Positions 1 through 5,716 of a DNA stretch of 6,037 bases are shown here, in pieces. The notes beneath the pieces were generated by a model, which saw nothing but the letters and a program-made list of their open reading frames with translations, made no database searches and was not told where the DNA came from. The stretch comes from Candidatus Parcubacteria bacterium. Lineage in GTDB: Bacteria; Patescibacteriota; Patescibacteriia; JAACEG01. The DNA lies in assembly GCA_023142625.1 (NCBI GenBank), contig JAGLJD010000028.1, positions 1 to 6,037 of the forward strand. The letters run 5' to 3'. The position numbers and the translations under genes are program-made. Position 1 is the stretch's first letter. The number at the start of each line of letters is the position of its first letter.

Positions 1-212
1 AATATGAATTTATCTTGCAAAAAGAGACGAAAGAAGCGGAAAGAAAAAGGATAGAAGCCGCGGGGCAGAGGGACGCGCAGAAAATCATCAACGAGAGTTT
101 AAGTTCTAATTATCTTAATTATCTTTACATTAAAGAATTAAAAGACCGCGAAGGGACAATCTATGTTCCAGTAAATCCGCAGTCAGGAATGCCGATGTTT
201 AAAGGACTGTAG
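1..212 (+). CDS. SPFH/prohibitin-family protein, C-terminal end (5' truncated)
   Basis: Only the last 69 full codons are present; the first complete codon is at 3-5 and the stop is TAG at 210-212. The visible protein has the usual tail of bacterial prohibitin/SPFH (Band 7, HflK/HflC-like) proteins. It begins with a charged helix rich in K, E, R and A (QKETKEAERKRIEAAGQRDA), which is the end of the coiled coil. This is followed by the IINESLSSNYLNYLYIKEL stretch and then a short extended ending, GTIYVPVNPQSGMPMFKGL. In this family an N-terminal membrane anchor and the SPFH domain, both outside the window here, form large membrane-associated rings that scaffold or restrain proteases and other membrane proteins. 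No catalytic residues are expected. The gene is 230 bp upstream of ftsE on the same strand, separated by a repeat, so an operon link is uncertain. The family call is from recognised sequence pattern and is fairly safe; the specific role is unknown. Confidence 0.82.
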   Translation, partial: YEFILQKETKEAERKRIEAAGQRDAQKIINESLSSNYLNYLYIKELKDREGTIYVPVNPQSGMPMFKGL

Positions 213-234
213 CCAAATTTTCAATTTCCACCAT

Positions 235-402
235 CTGTCTTTGCGAGGAGCTGAACGAGTGAAACGAGTGAGGTGCGACGAAGCAATCCCATTACTGTGC
301 GGAATAGACTATAAATATGAATATTTTACTTAGTTGCTATTGGAATGAGATTGCTTCGTCAGTCGTTCCGCTATCGCTACACTTCATTTCTTGCAAAGAC
401 AG
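235..402. repeat. Imperfect inverted repeat with 61-nt arms
   Basis: The left arm (235-295) and the reverse complement of the right arm (342-402) share their outer end CTGTCTTTGC exactly. They also share an inner block, GACGAAGCAATC followed by a CATT-type ending. The middle of each arm has diverged; the left arm contains a tandem ACGAGTGA duplication. A 46-nt AT-rich spacer separates the arms. The block fills most of the gap between the SPFH gene and ftsE. The arm motif resembles a dispersed palindromic repeat (TTGCGAGGAG...GACGAAGCAATC) that I recall from many unrelated bacterial genomes. It has no coding capacity and is probably a non-autonomous mobile or REP-like element. As RNA it could fold into a long imperfect hairpin. 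Confidence 0.8.
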
Positions 403-442
403 TAGTTATTTATTTAAATCATAAAATAAAATTTTTTTTAAA

Positions 443-1123
443 ATGGTTAAGTTAGAAAATTTATCAAAAATTTATCAGCAGGATATAGTAGGTTTGCGAA
501 ATATTAATTTACATATTAAGCCGAGAGAATTTGTTTCTATTGTTGGGCAGAGCGGCACAGGGAAAAGCACTTTAATCAAGTTGTTGATTGCTGAAGAGCG
601 TCCTACGGAAGGCAGGATAACAATCGGCGGCTGGGATATTACGAATATTAAAAGAAGCCAAATTCCTGCTTTGCGGCGGCAGATCGGGGTTGTTTTTCAA
701 GATTTCAAACTTTTGCCGCAGAAGACTGTTTTTGAAAATGTGGCGTTTGCGGCGCAAGTTTGCGGAGAATCAAATAGAAAGATTAAGCGGATTGTTCCGA
801 GCGCGCTAAGAATTGTTGATTTGGAGGACAAGGCAGACAGATACCCGCGGCATCTTTCAGGCGGTGAACAGCAGCGGGTTGTTATCGCGCGCTCTTTAAT
901 TCATCGTCCGAAACTTTTATTAGCCGATGAGCCAACCGGAAATTTGGATTCTTTTAACGCGCAAGAGATTGTGGATATGCTTTTACGGATAAATGATTTC
1001 GGAACAACCATTATTTTAGTGACGCATAACAGCGAGATTGTGAATTCTCTAAAAAAACGGGTTATTACGCTTGATAACGGAGAGATAATAAGCGACAAAA
1101 AATGCGGGAAATACACGCTTTAA
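443..1123 (+). CDS. ftsE: Cell division ATP-binding protein FtsE
   Basis: FtsE is the ABC-type ATPase that works with the membrane protein FtsX at the division site. It contacts the Z-ring from the cytoplasm and uses ATP to control cell-wall hydrolases through FtsX. The 226-residue length is typical. Visible motifs are Walker A GQSGTGKST (35-43), the Q-loop FQDFKLL with Q86, the ABC signature LSGGEQQR (138-145), Walker B with catalytic glutamate in LLLADEPTGNLD (158-169, E163), and the H-loop H195. The opening MVKLENLSKIY and the phrase VFQDFKLLPQKTVFENV are strongly FtsE-like and distinguish it from LolD/MacB-type ATPases. The ATG at 443 puts the first beta strand at the normal place. No Shine-Dalgarno is seen; an AT run precedes the start. 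By eye its G+C is higher than that of the helicase gene downstream. ftsX follows, but after 216 bp of repeats rather than the usual overlap or tight spacing. All catalytic residues are intact. Confidence 0.95.
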   Translation: MVKLENLSKIYQQDIVGLRNINLHIKPREFVSIVGQSGTGKSTLIKLLIAEERPTEGRITIGGWDITNIKRSQIPALRRQIGVVFQDFKLLPQKTVFENVAFAAQVCGESNRKIKRIVPSALRIVDLEDKADRYPRHLSGGEQQRVVIARSLIHRPKLLLADEPTGNLDSFNAQEIVDMLLRINDFGTTIILVTHNSEIVNSLKKRVITLDNGEIISDKKCGKYTL

Positions 1124-1131
1124 ATTTTAAT

Positions 1132-1191
1132 TTGCTGGCTCCATAGTCCCGCAGGGCTGTGGAGCCTAAAATGCAAGGGTTTGTGTGTAAA
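1132..1191 (+). repeat. Hairpin repeat copy R1
   Basis: This is the minimal member of a repeat found four times here. A stem pairs GGCTCCATAGTCC with GGGCTGTGGAGCC (1137-1166, short loop around GCA). It is followed by TAAAATGCAAGGGTTTGTGT, which matches the tails of R3 and R4. The two imperfect positions in the stem are G-U pairs if the + strand is the RNA, so the structure is best read as + strand RNA. It starts 8 bp after the ftsE stop codon. It lacks a continuous T-run, so it is a poor classical terminator. Confidence 0.8.
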
Positions 1192-1206
1192 ATAATAGTT
1201 TGTGAA

Positions 1207-1287
1207 ATAACAAGCGTTTGCATTTATGCTCCATAGCCTCATTTCGTCCGCCGCGGCGGACTCAACTTCGGACTATGGAGCCAGCAA
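1207..1287 (-). repeat. Hairpin repeat copy R2, opposite orientation, with nested GC palindrome
   Basis: Read on the - strand, this copy begins TTGCTGGCTCCATAGTCC (1287 to 1270), identical over 18 nt to the start of R1. It ends with a stem partner and a TAAATGCAAACGCTTGT tail. The outer stem is GCTCCATAG (1228-1236) with CTATGGAGC (1273-1281). The loop carries a perfect 16-nt palindrome, GTCCGCCGCGGCGGAC (1246-1261), absent from R1. Together with R1 it forms a head-to-head pair filling the ftsE/ftsX gap. The tail boundary near 1207 is approximate. Confidence 0.75.
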
Positions 1288-1297
1288 TGTTTTTAAT

Positions 1298-1326
1298 TTG
1301 TCATTTTGATTTTTGATTTTTATATT
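1298..1326 (+). promoter_or_regulatory. Candidate sigma-70-type promoter for ftsX
   Basis: TTGTCA (1298-1303) and TATATT (1321-1326) are separated by exactly 17 nt; each hexamer differs from the consensus by one base. Transcription would start near 1333, giving a leader of only about 7 nt before the ftsX ATG at 1340. It lies just downstream of the R1/R2 repeat pair, so it could restore ftsX expression if the repeats interrupt transcription from ftsE. The region is very AT-rich, so a chance match is possible. Confidence 0.4.
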
Positions 1327-1339
1327 TTGAATTGTTATT

Positions 1340-2251
1340 ATGTTTTCATCATTTTTTAGAATTATAAAATTCGCTTTTCAGAATTTTTACCGCAACTTTT
1401 GGCTTGCGATTGTTACGATTACAATTTTAGTTGTTACGCTGTTTTCAATAACCGCTTTAATAATTTTAAATGTGATTTCAACGCAGGCGGTTAAATCCAT
1501 AGAGGATAAAATTGATATCAGCATCTATTTTAAAACAGAAGCTGAGGATATACAGATTATTAAAACTCGTTCAGAATTATTAAGTTTAAAAGAGGTTAAA
1601 GAAGTAAATTTAATTGATCGCGAACAGGCTATGGTTTTTTTCAAGGAGAGACATAAGGATGATCCAACTATTTTGGAGTCCGTGGAAATTTTAAAAGAAA
1701 ATCCTTTTAATAGCGTTTTGGTGGTTAAAGCGAAAAATAGCGAATATTATCCTGAAATTTTAAAAGTTTTAGACAAGGAAGAGTATAATCAAATAATTGA
1801 AAAGAAAGATTTTTCAGACCATAAAATAATTATTAATAAAATTTCAATAATTAAAACAAAAATTGAAAAAATAGGGCTGTTTGTGATCGCTTTCTTCGCG
1901 CTGATTGCCGCTTTAATCGTATTTAACACTGTCCGAATCGCTATCTATACGCACCGCAGCGAGATAAAAATTATGAAATTAGTCGGTGCTAGCAATTGGT
2001 TTATCAGGGCGCCGTTTTTAGTGGAAGAATTTTTTTACGCGATAATAAGCTTTTTGATTTTAATAGCTGTCTTTTACCCGGCAATCGATTTCTTGCAGCC
2101 GCACCTTAATTATTTTTTAGAATATGATTTTGATTTGATAAGTTATTTTAAAGCAAATTTTGCCCTTATCTTCGGTTTGGAATTTTTAACAATTATAATT
2201 ATCAACGCTTTATCGTCTTTCGTAGCGATGAAAAAATATCTAAAAGCGTAA
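1340..2251 (+). CDS. ftsX: Cell division protein FtsX (permease-like)
   Basis: FtsX is the membrane subunit of the FtsEX complex. FtsE ATP hydrolysis is transmitted through it to an extracellular domain that activates peptidoglycan hydrolases during division. The 303-residue protein shows the family layout: a short cytoplasmic N-terminus, TM1 (about 21-46), an extracellular domain (about 47-175), then TM2 (178-201), TM3 (231-249) and TM4 (271-294). The cytoplasmic loop between TM2 and TM3 contains RSEIKIMKLVGASNWFIRAP (206-225), the hallmark FtsX segment that docks on the ATPase. The extracellular domain has the usual start ISIYFKTEAE and a VKEVNLIDREQAMVFFKER stretch. The ATG at 1340 leaves a normal N-terminus; no Shine-Dalgarno is present (ATTGTTATT precedes it). 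ftsE lies upstream, but the two are split by 216 bp of inverted repeats, which is unusual. No hydrolase partner gene is visible in the window. Confidence 0.93.
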   Translation: MFSSFFRIIKFAFQNFYRNFWLAIVTITILVVTLFSITALIILNVISTQAVKSIEDKIDISIYFKTEAEDIQIIKTRSELLSLKEVKEVNLIDREQAMVFFKERHKDDPTILESVEILKENPFNSVLVVKAKNSEYYPEILKVLDKEEYNQIIEKKDFSDHKIIINKISIIKTKIEKIGLFVIAFFALIAALIVFNTVRIAIYTHRSEIKIMKLVGASNWFIRAPFLVEEFFYAIISFLILIAVFYPAIDFLQPHLNYFLEYDFDLISYFKANFALIFGLEFLTIIIINALSSFVAMKKYLKA

Positions 2252-2267
2252 TACTAATATCATTGTT

Positions 2268-2324
2268 GCTGTTAAAAAAATAAAAAAAACTAATAAAATT
2301 ATTTTAACAGCGTTTAGCGCTAAA
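2268..2324 (+). repeat. Inverted repeat and adjacent palindrome in the ftsX to 97-aa gene gap
   Basis: GCTGTTAAAA (2268-2277) pairs perfectly with TTTTAACAGC (2302-2311) across a 24-nt A-rich loop. Two bases further on is the perfect 12-nt palindrome TTTAGCGCTAAA (2313-2324). The hairpin follows the ftsX stop by 16 bp but lacks a GC-rich stem and T-run, so it is a weak terminator candidate. The palindrome could be an operator for the small gene starting at 2362. Neither role is shown by the sequence. Confidence 0.45.
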
Positions 2325-2361
2325 AATTTAGGATTAAATAAAATAAAATAAATAAAATTTT

Positions 2362-2655
2362 ATGGCAAGAAAAAAATCCAAAAAACTTAATTATTCCTAC
2401 TCTCCAGCCACGCAAGAATTAATGATTACAACCGTAGAGCCAAAAGATTTAGGAAAAGTTGAAAATATTATGCTGGATAGCGACCATTATTTGCAATGGG
2501 ATCCAAAGGCGAAAGAATTAGTAGGTTTTTTTGTTTTGTTTGTTGGGGCTGACGAAAAAAAAGAAGAGTTCCATAGTTTTCCGCAGGCAAAAGAATTAAG
2601 ATCAATCGGCTTTAATAATTTTTTTAAGCAGTTTGGAAAGGTTTGTGTTGGTTAG
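2362..2655 (+). CDS. Small hypothetical protein, 97 residues
   Basis: I do not recognise this protein. It begins with a very basic segment (MARKKSKKLN), then NYSYSPATQELMITTVEP, and has a hydrophobic patch ELVGFFVLFVGAD (52-64). The patch is too short and too isolated to call a membrane segment, so the protein is probably soluble and globular. A signal peptide is absent, as are metal-binding clusters and any known catalytic motif. The reading frame has a sensible amino-acid mix (aromatics, DP and WDP turns, charged helices) and an ATG preceded by AAAATTTT, like the FtsZ-like gene downstream, which supports a real gene. The last residues (FGKVCVG) are encoded by DNA that resembles the tail of the nearby hairpin repeats, so the natural C-terminus may have been altered by a repeat. 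It sits 110 bp after ftsX and before a terminator, so it probably ends that transcription unit. Function unknown; it is likely lineage-restricted. Confidence 0.65.
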   Translation: MARKKSKKLNYSYSPATQELMITTVEPKDLGKVENIMLDSDHYLQWDPKAKELVGFFVLFVGADEKKEEFHSFPQAKELRSIGFNNFFKQFGKVCVG

Positions 2656-2670
2656 AATTATTGATTGATT

Positions 2671-2727
2671 AGTTGGTTCCATTGTCCCGATAGGGCTGTG
2701 GAACCTTTTTGCAAAAGTTTGTGTTTG
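2671..2727 (+). repeat. Hairpin repeat copy R3
   Basis: The stem pairs GGTTCC...GTCCC with GGGCTGTGGAACC (2675-2705) around a GATA loop. The tail TTTTTGCAAAAGTTTGTGTT (2706-2725) is nearly the same as that of R4. Compared with R1, the third stem pair has changed from C-G to T-A on both sides, a compensatory change that supports a conserved fold. The T-run directly after the stem makes this copy terminator-like. It starts 15 bp after the 97-residue gene stops. Confidence 0.8.
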
Positions 2728-2732
2728 AAAAT

Positions 2733-2761
2733 ACCGCTGATAAATTTCAGCGGTTTTTTTT
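2733..2761 (+). terminator. Rho-independent terminator after the 97-aa gene
   Basis: ACCGCTGA (2733-2740) pairs with TCAGCGGT (2747-2754) across the 6-nt loop TAAATT, and the stem runs into eight consecutive T residues (2754-2761). This is a textbook intrinsic terminator for + strand transcripts. It lies 78 bp downstream of the stop codon of the small gene and directly upstream of the helicase promoter, so it should insulate the helicase gene from ftsX-side transcription. Confidence 0.85.
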
Positions 2762-2762
2762 A

Positions 2763-2790
2763 TTGACTTTTTTGTTATTTTTGCTATTCT
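2763..2790 (+). promoter_or_regulatory. Candidate promoter of the helicase-nuclease gene
   Basis: TTGACT (2763-2768) is followed after 16 nt by TATTCT (2785-2790), which is preceded by TGC, giving an extended -10 (TGnTATTCT). A second possible -10, TATAAA, overlaps at 2790-2795 with poorer spacing. Transcription would begin near 2797, giving a leader of about 120 nt that contains the whole R4 hairpin. The position immediately after a strong terminator supports it as the start of a new transcription unit. Confidence 0.6.
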
Positions 2791-2848
2791 ATAAACAACA
2801 ATTAAATAACCTAACCCTTGGATTTTTTGTTTGAGGTATGGTTTATTC

Positions 2849-2919
2849 GCTGGCTCCATAGTCCCCGCCGCTCGCGAGCGGCGGGGCTATGGAACCTTTT
2901 TGAAAAAGTTTGTGTCATT
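2849..2919 (+). repeat. Hairpin repeat copy R4, in the helicase leader
   Basis: The outer stem pairs GGCTCCATAG (2852-2861) with CTATGGAACC (2887-2896), with one mismatch and one bulged T. Inside it sits a perfect 24-nt GC palindrome (2863-2886) centred on CTCG/CGAG, giving one very stable extended hairpin. TTTTT follows at once, then GAAAAAGTTTGTGT, which ends a few bases before the helicase ATG. It is structurally like an intrinsic terminator, yet it lies between the candidate promoter and the start codon, so it could act as an attenuator or limit ribosome access. Confidence 0.8.
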
Positions 2920-5670
2920 ATGGATTTATTAAATAAAATTATTGGTTATTGGTTAGATTGTATTAAGCATGAAGATGTTTTAGCCCAAAAGATTCCTGTT
3001 TATCCAAGAACAACAGTAACTCTTTGCTCATTTACATACGATCCTTTTATTTTCAATAGAAAAGAAGATAAAATACATATTAACGACAAAAAAACAGAAG
3101 TTGTTTTAGATCGTTCTTGCACGACAAATAAAGAAATTTATTACGGCTATCCATTGTTCTATTATTTTGACCATAAAAATCAAACGAATCATTTAGCGCC
3201 TCTTTTTGTCGTAAAATTAAGTTTTAGTAAAGATAAACAAGGTATTTTTTTACAAAAAGAAAATTCTATTCCAAATTGCGGAATACAAGCATTAAATAAA
3301 ATCGGATTACGAACAGAGGAGATAGATGGAATAAGCAAGAAATTTGAAAAAATATTTAAAGGAGATATTTCTGACCCTCAAGTTATCGTTAAAAAATGTT
3401 TAGAGATCATTTTAGAAGAAACAAATTTTTCAATAAACGAAGATATTAATCCTAAAATTTTAACAAATAATCAACAATTTTATGGAAATACCCAAATCGG
3501 ATTATATAATAAAAGCATAATTTTTTCAGACGAGAGCACGATTTTTAATATGAGTTTAATTAGGGATTTAATTGATTTAAAATCAAAATCTGACATTAAA
3601 TATTCGGCTCTTTCGTTTATTAAAGATGGAAATATTAAAAATGACATTAAATTTAACAAATCGTTAGTTTTGCCTTTTCCTCTTAATGATTATCAAATCA
3701 GCGCTTTAAAAGGCGTATTTGAAAATAAATTATCTGTAATCACTGGTCCTCCCGGAACTGGGAAAAGTCAGTTTATAATGAATTTAGTTATAAATTTATT
3801 TTTGAATAATAAAACCGTTTTATTTGTTAGTCATACAGGCGAGGCTGTGAATGTAGTAAACGACAAAATGAATAAATATTTTAGGAATTTATTACTTCGC
3901 ACAGGAAATAAAGAATTAAGAGAAAGATTAACTGAAAAATTTAGCGAACTTTCATTGGATGCTCAAAAAAATTACACGACTTCAGTATCACTTAAAAGAG
4001 TAGATCTTCTTTGGAATAAGATAATTAATCTTAAAAAAACGATATTAAAAATAGATGAATTAGAAGAAAAAGTAACGGAGTTGATTGAATGTCAAAAATT
4101 AAAAAAAAGTATAATTGCTTTTTTAAAACTCAAATTTTTTCTTTGGAGACTAAAAAGGTTGCCACTGAAAATAAATATAGAAAAAGAGATAAAACGGATT
4201 GAAAAAGATTTTTTTCAATTATCAAAAGATTATGTCAAGGATATTTATGCAAAAAAGATTTTAAATAAATGGAGCGAGGCAAATAAAGCCATAGATTTTT
4301 TACATGAAGTAGAAACTACAAAATTTCATGAAAATATTAATGAATATTCTTTTATAAAAGCGCTTGATGTATTGAAAATATGGTCATCAACGCTTAAATC
4401 TTTAAACAGAACATTTCCATTAAAAGCAGGGATATTTGATTATGTAATTTTTGACGAAGCGTCTCAAATAGATTTACCGTCAGCGGCGCCTGCTCTTTAT
4501 AGAGCAAAAAATGCTGTTGTGGTTGGCGATCCAATGCAACTTCCACATATTGTAGGCATAACAAAAGATTTAGATAAAGAGATTGCTAAAACATATGGTT
4601 TATATGATCATAAAGATTTATATCCATTAAAGATAATGTATTATAATGTTTCTTTATATAGATGCGCGGAATCATTTTCGGACAAATCTCCAGTATTGTT
4701 AGCTAAACATTATCGTTCAGAAGATCAAATCATCAATTTATGTAATCGAGTGTTTTATGATAATAGATTAACTATTTCATCTAATCTTAATTATAGTAAT
4801 TGGCCAAATAGTTTGCCATTAGGCATCCAATGGGAAGATTGTAAAGGAACTGTTATTAAGCCTTCCAGTGGCGGAAGTAGAATAAATAAAGACGAAGCGT
4901 TGAAGATCAATGAAGTATTTCAGGATATTCTTAAAAAAATTAATAATACAAAATTAACAGTAGGAATTGTTACTCCATATAATAGACAAGTAAAACAAAT
5001 TAGACAAATTATTTCTCAAACCACATCTCAAGAAATATTAGAAAAGCATGATGTTAAGATTTTAACAGCTCATCAATTTCAAGGGTCAGAAAAAGATATT
5101 ATGATTTTTTCAGTCGTTCTTTCTTCAAGCGGAAATGGGAATAGTGATTATTGGTATAATGAACAAGAACAGATATTAAATGTTGCTTTGTCTCGCGCAA
5201 AATATTTGCTTTATATTGTGGGAGATAAACAATTTTGCTTACAAAGAAATGGTGTTTTGGAAAAGATTGCTGAAAATTATGAAAAAATTAAAAAAGAGGA
5301 AGAATTTGAAAAACAATATTTTTCTGGAAACCTTGAAACTCCATCAGAATTATATTTATATTCAGATTTGCAAAAAATAGATTTTAAATCAATTGGTTAT
5401 AAACTCATCCCTAAATTTATTGAAAAACGCTATACTTTAGATTTTGCTTTAATCGGAAAAGATAAAAAAATAGACATTGAATGCGACGGTTTTGGCACAC
5501 ACAATATAATAGACGGATTGCCTGTTGTTGAAGATGCTGAAAGAGATGAATATTTAGAAAAAAGGAGCTGGATAATATTAAGATTTCCAAATTATAAAAT
5601 ATTTAATAATATTGATAAAGTGATAAACAAAATTTTAGATACATGTAAGAATAGGAATGCAAACAAATAA
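2920..5670 (+). CDS. SF1 UPF1/DNA2-like helicase with C-terminal Vsr/DUF559-type nuclease domain
   Basis: A 916-residue fusion predicted to unwind and cut nucleic acid. Residues 1-250 match nothing I recognise. Helicase motifs follow in order: Q-motif Q259 in LNDYQ, Walker A GPPGTGKS (276-283), motif Ia SHTGEAV (304-310), motif II DEASQ (512-516), motif III GDPMQLP (536-542), motif IV HYRS (597-600), motif V TAHQFQGSEKD (716-726) and motif VI NVALSRAK (754-761, arginine finger R759). A roughly 200-residue, lysine-rich, partly coiled-coil insert lies between motifs Ia and II. The C-terminal 90 residues have the Vsr/DUF559-like pattern LDFAL (D841), IDIECDG (E854, D856), H861, ERDEYLEKRSWIILRF, a variant PD-(D/E)xK nuclease core. 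The ATG at 2920 was chosen because an in-frame TTG at 2818 would add residues translated from the R4 repeat. There is no Shine-Dalgarno. The gene is strikingly AT-rich and has its own promoter. Relatives of this architecture are common in phage-defence loci; a DNA-repair role is the alternative. Confidence 0.85.
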   Translation: MDLLNKIIGYWLDCIKHEDVLAQKIPVYPRTTVTLCSFTYDPFIFNRKEDKIHINDKKTEVVLDRSCTTNKEIYYGYPLFYYFDHKNQTNHLAPLFVVKLSFSKDKQGIFLQKENSIPNCGIQALNKIGLRTEEIDGISKKFEKIFKGDISDPQVIVKKCLEIILEETNFSINEDINPKILTNNQQFYGNTQIGLYNKSIIFSDESTIFNMSLIRDLIDLKSKSDIKYSALSFIKDGNIKNDIKFNKSLVLPFPLNDYQISALKGVFENKLSVITGPPGTGKSQFIMNLVINLFLNNKTVLFVSHTGEAVNVVNDKMNKYFRNLLLRTGNKELRERLTEKFSELSLDAQKNYTTSVSLKRVDLLWNKIINLKKTILKIDELEEKVTELIECQKLKKSIIAFLKLKFFLWRLKRLPLKINIEKEIKRIEKDFFQLSKDYVKDIYAKKILNKWSEANKAIDFLHEVETTKFHENINEYSFIKALDVLKIWSSTLKSLNRTFPLKAGIFDYVIFDEASQIDLPSAAPALYRAKNAVVVGDPMQLPHIVGITKDLDKEIAKTYGLYDHKDLYPLKIMYYNVSLYRCAESFSDKSPVLLAKHYRSEDQIINLCNRVFYDNRLTISSNLNYSNWPNSLPLGIQWEDCKGTVIKPSSGGSRINKDEALKINEVFQDILKKINNTKLTVGIVTPYNRQVKQIRQIISQTTSQEILEKHDVKILTAHQFQGSEKDIMIFSVVLSSSGNGNSDYWYNEQEQILNVALSRAKYLLYIVGDKQFCLQRNGVLEKIAENYEKIKKEEEFEKQYFSGNLETPSELYLYSDLQKIDFKSIGYKLIPKFIEKRYTLDFALIGKDKKIDIECDGFGTHNIIDGLPVVEDAERDEYLEKRSWIILRFPNYKIFNNIDKVINKILDTCKNRNANK

Positions 5671-5716
5671 ATGATAAATAGTAATTTTAATCTTAAATTC
5701 ACTAACCAAAAATTTT

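Noticed and set aside
391..419. Possible ftsE promoter (TTGCAA, 17 nt, TTAAAT)
   Set aside because: Each hexamer has two mismatches, and the first hexamer lies inside the inverted repeat; this is no better than chance in such AT-rich DNA.
572..1116. Two reverse-strand open frames opposite ftsE
   Set aside because: ftsE is fully intact with all ABC motifs; the antisense frames have no recognisable features.
2335..2358. Short A/T-rich tandem repeats (AAATA units) before the orphan gene
   Set aside because: Low-complexity sequence expected in an AT-rich leader; the units are irregular and no function can be supported.
2602..2859. Reverse-strand open frame of 85 residues
   Set aside because: It runs antisense through the end of the orphan gene, the R3 repeat, the terminator and the promoter; the protein shows no family features.
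2818..2919. In-frame upstream start (TTG) that would lengthen the helicase by 34 residues
   Set aside because: The added residues are translated from the R4 hairpin repeat and give an implausible N-terminus (HSPRRSRAAGLWN); the ATG at 2920 begins right after the repeat tail.
1132..2919. R1-R4 considered as a CRISPR array
   Set aside because: The copies are unevenly spaced (about 40 bp to over 1.3 kb), occur in both orientations, enclose genes, and no cas gene is present.
5180..5380. Second + strand frame inside the helicase gene
   Set aside because: It overlaps helicase motif VI and the following segment in another frame and shows no protein-like features.
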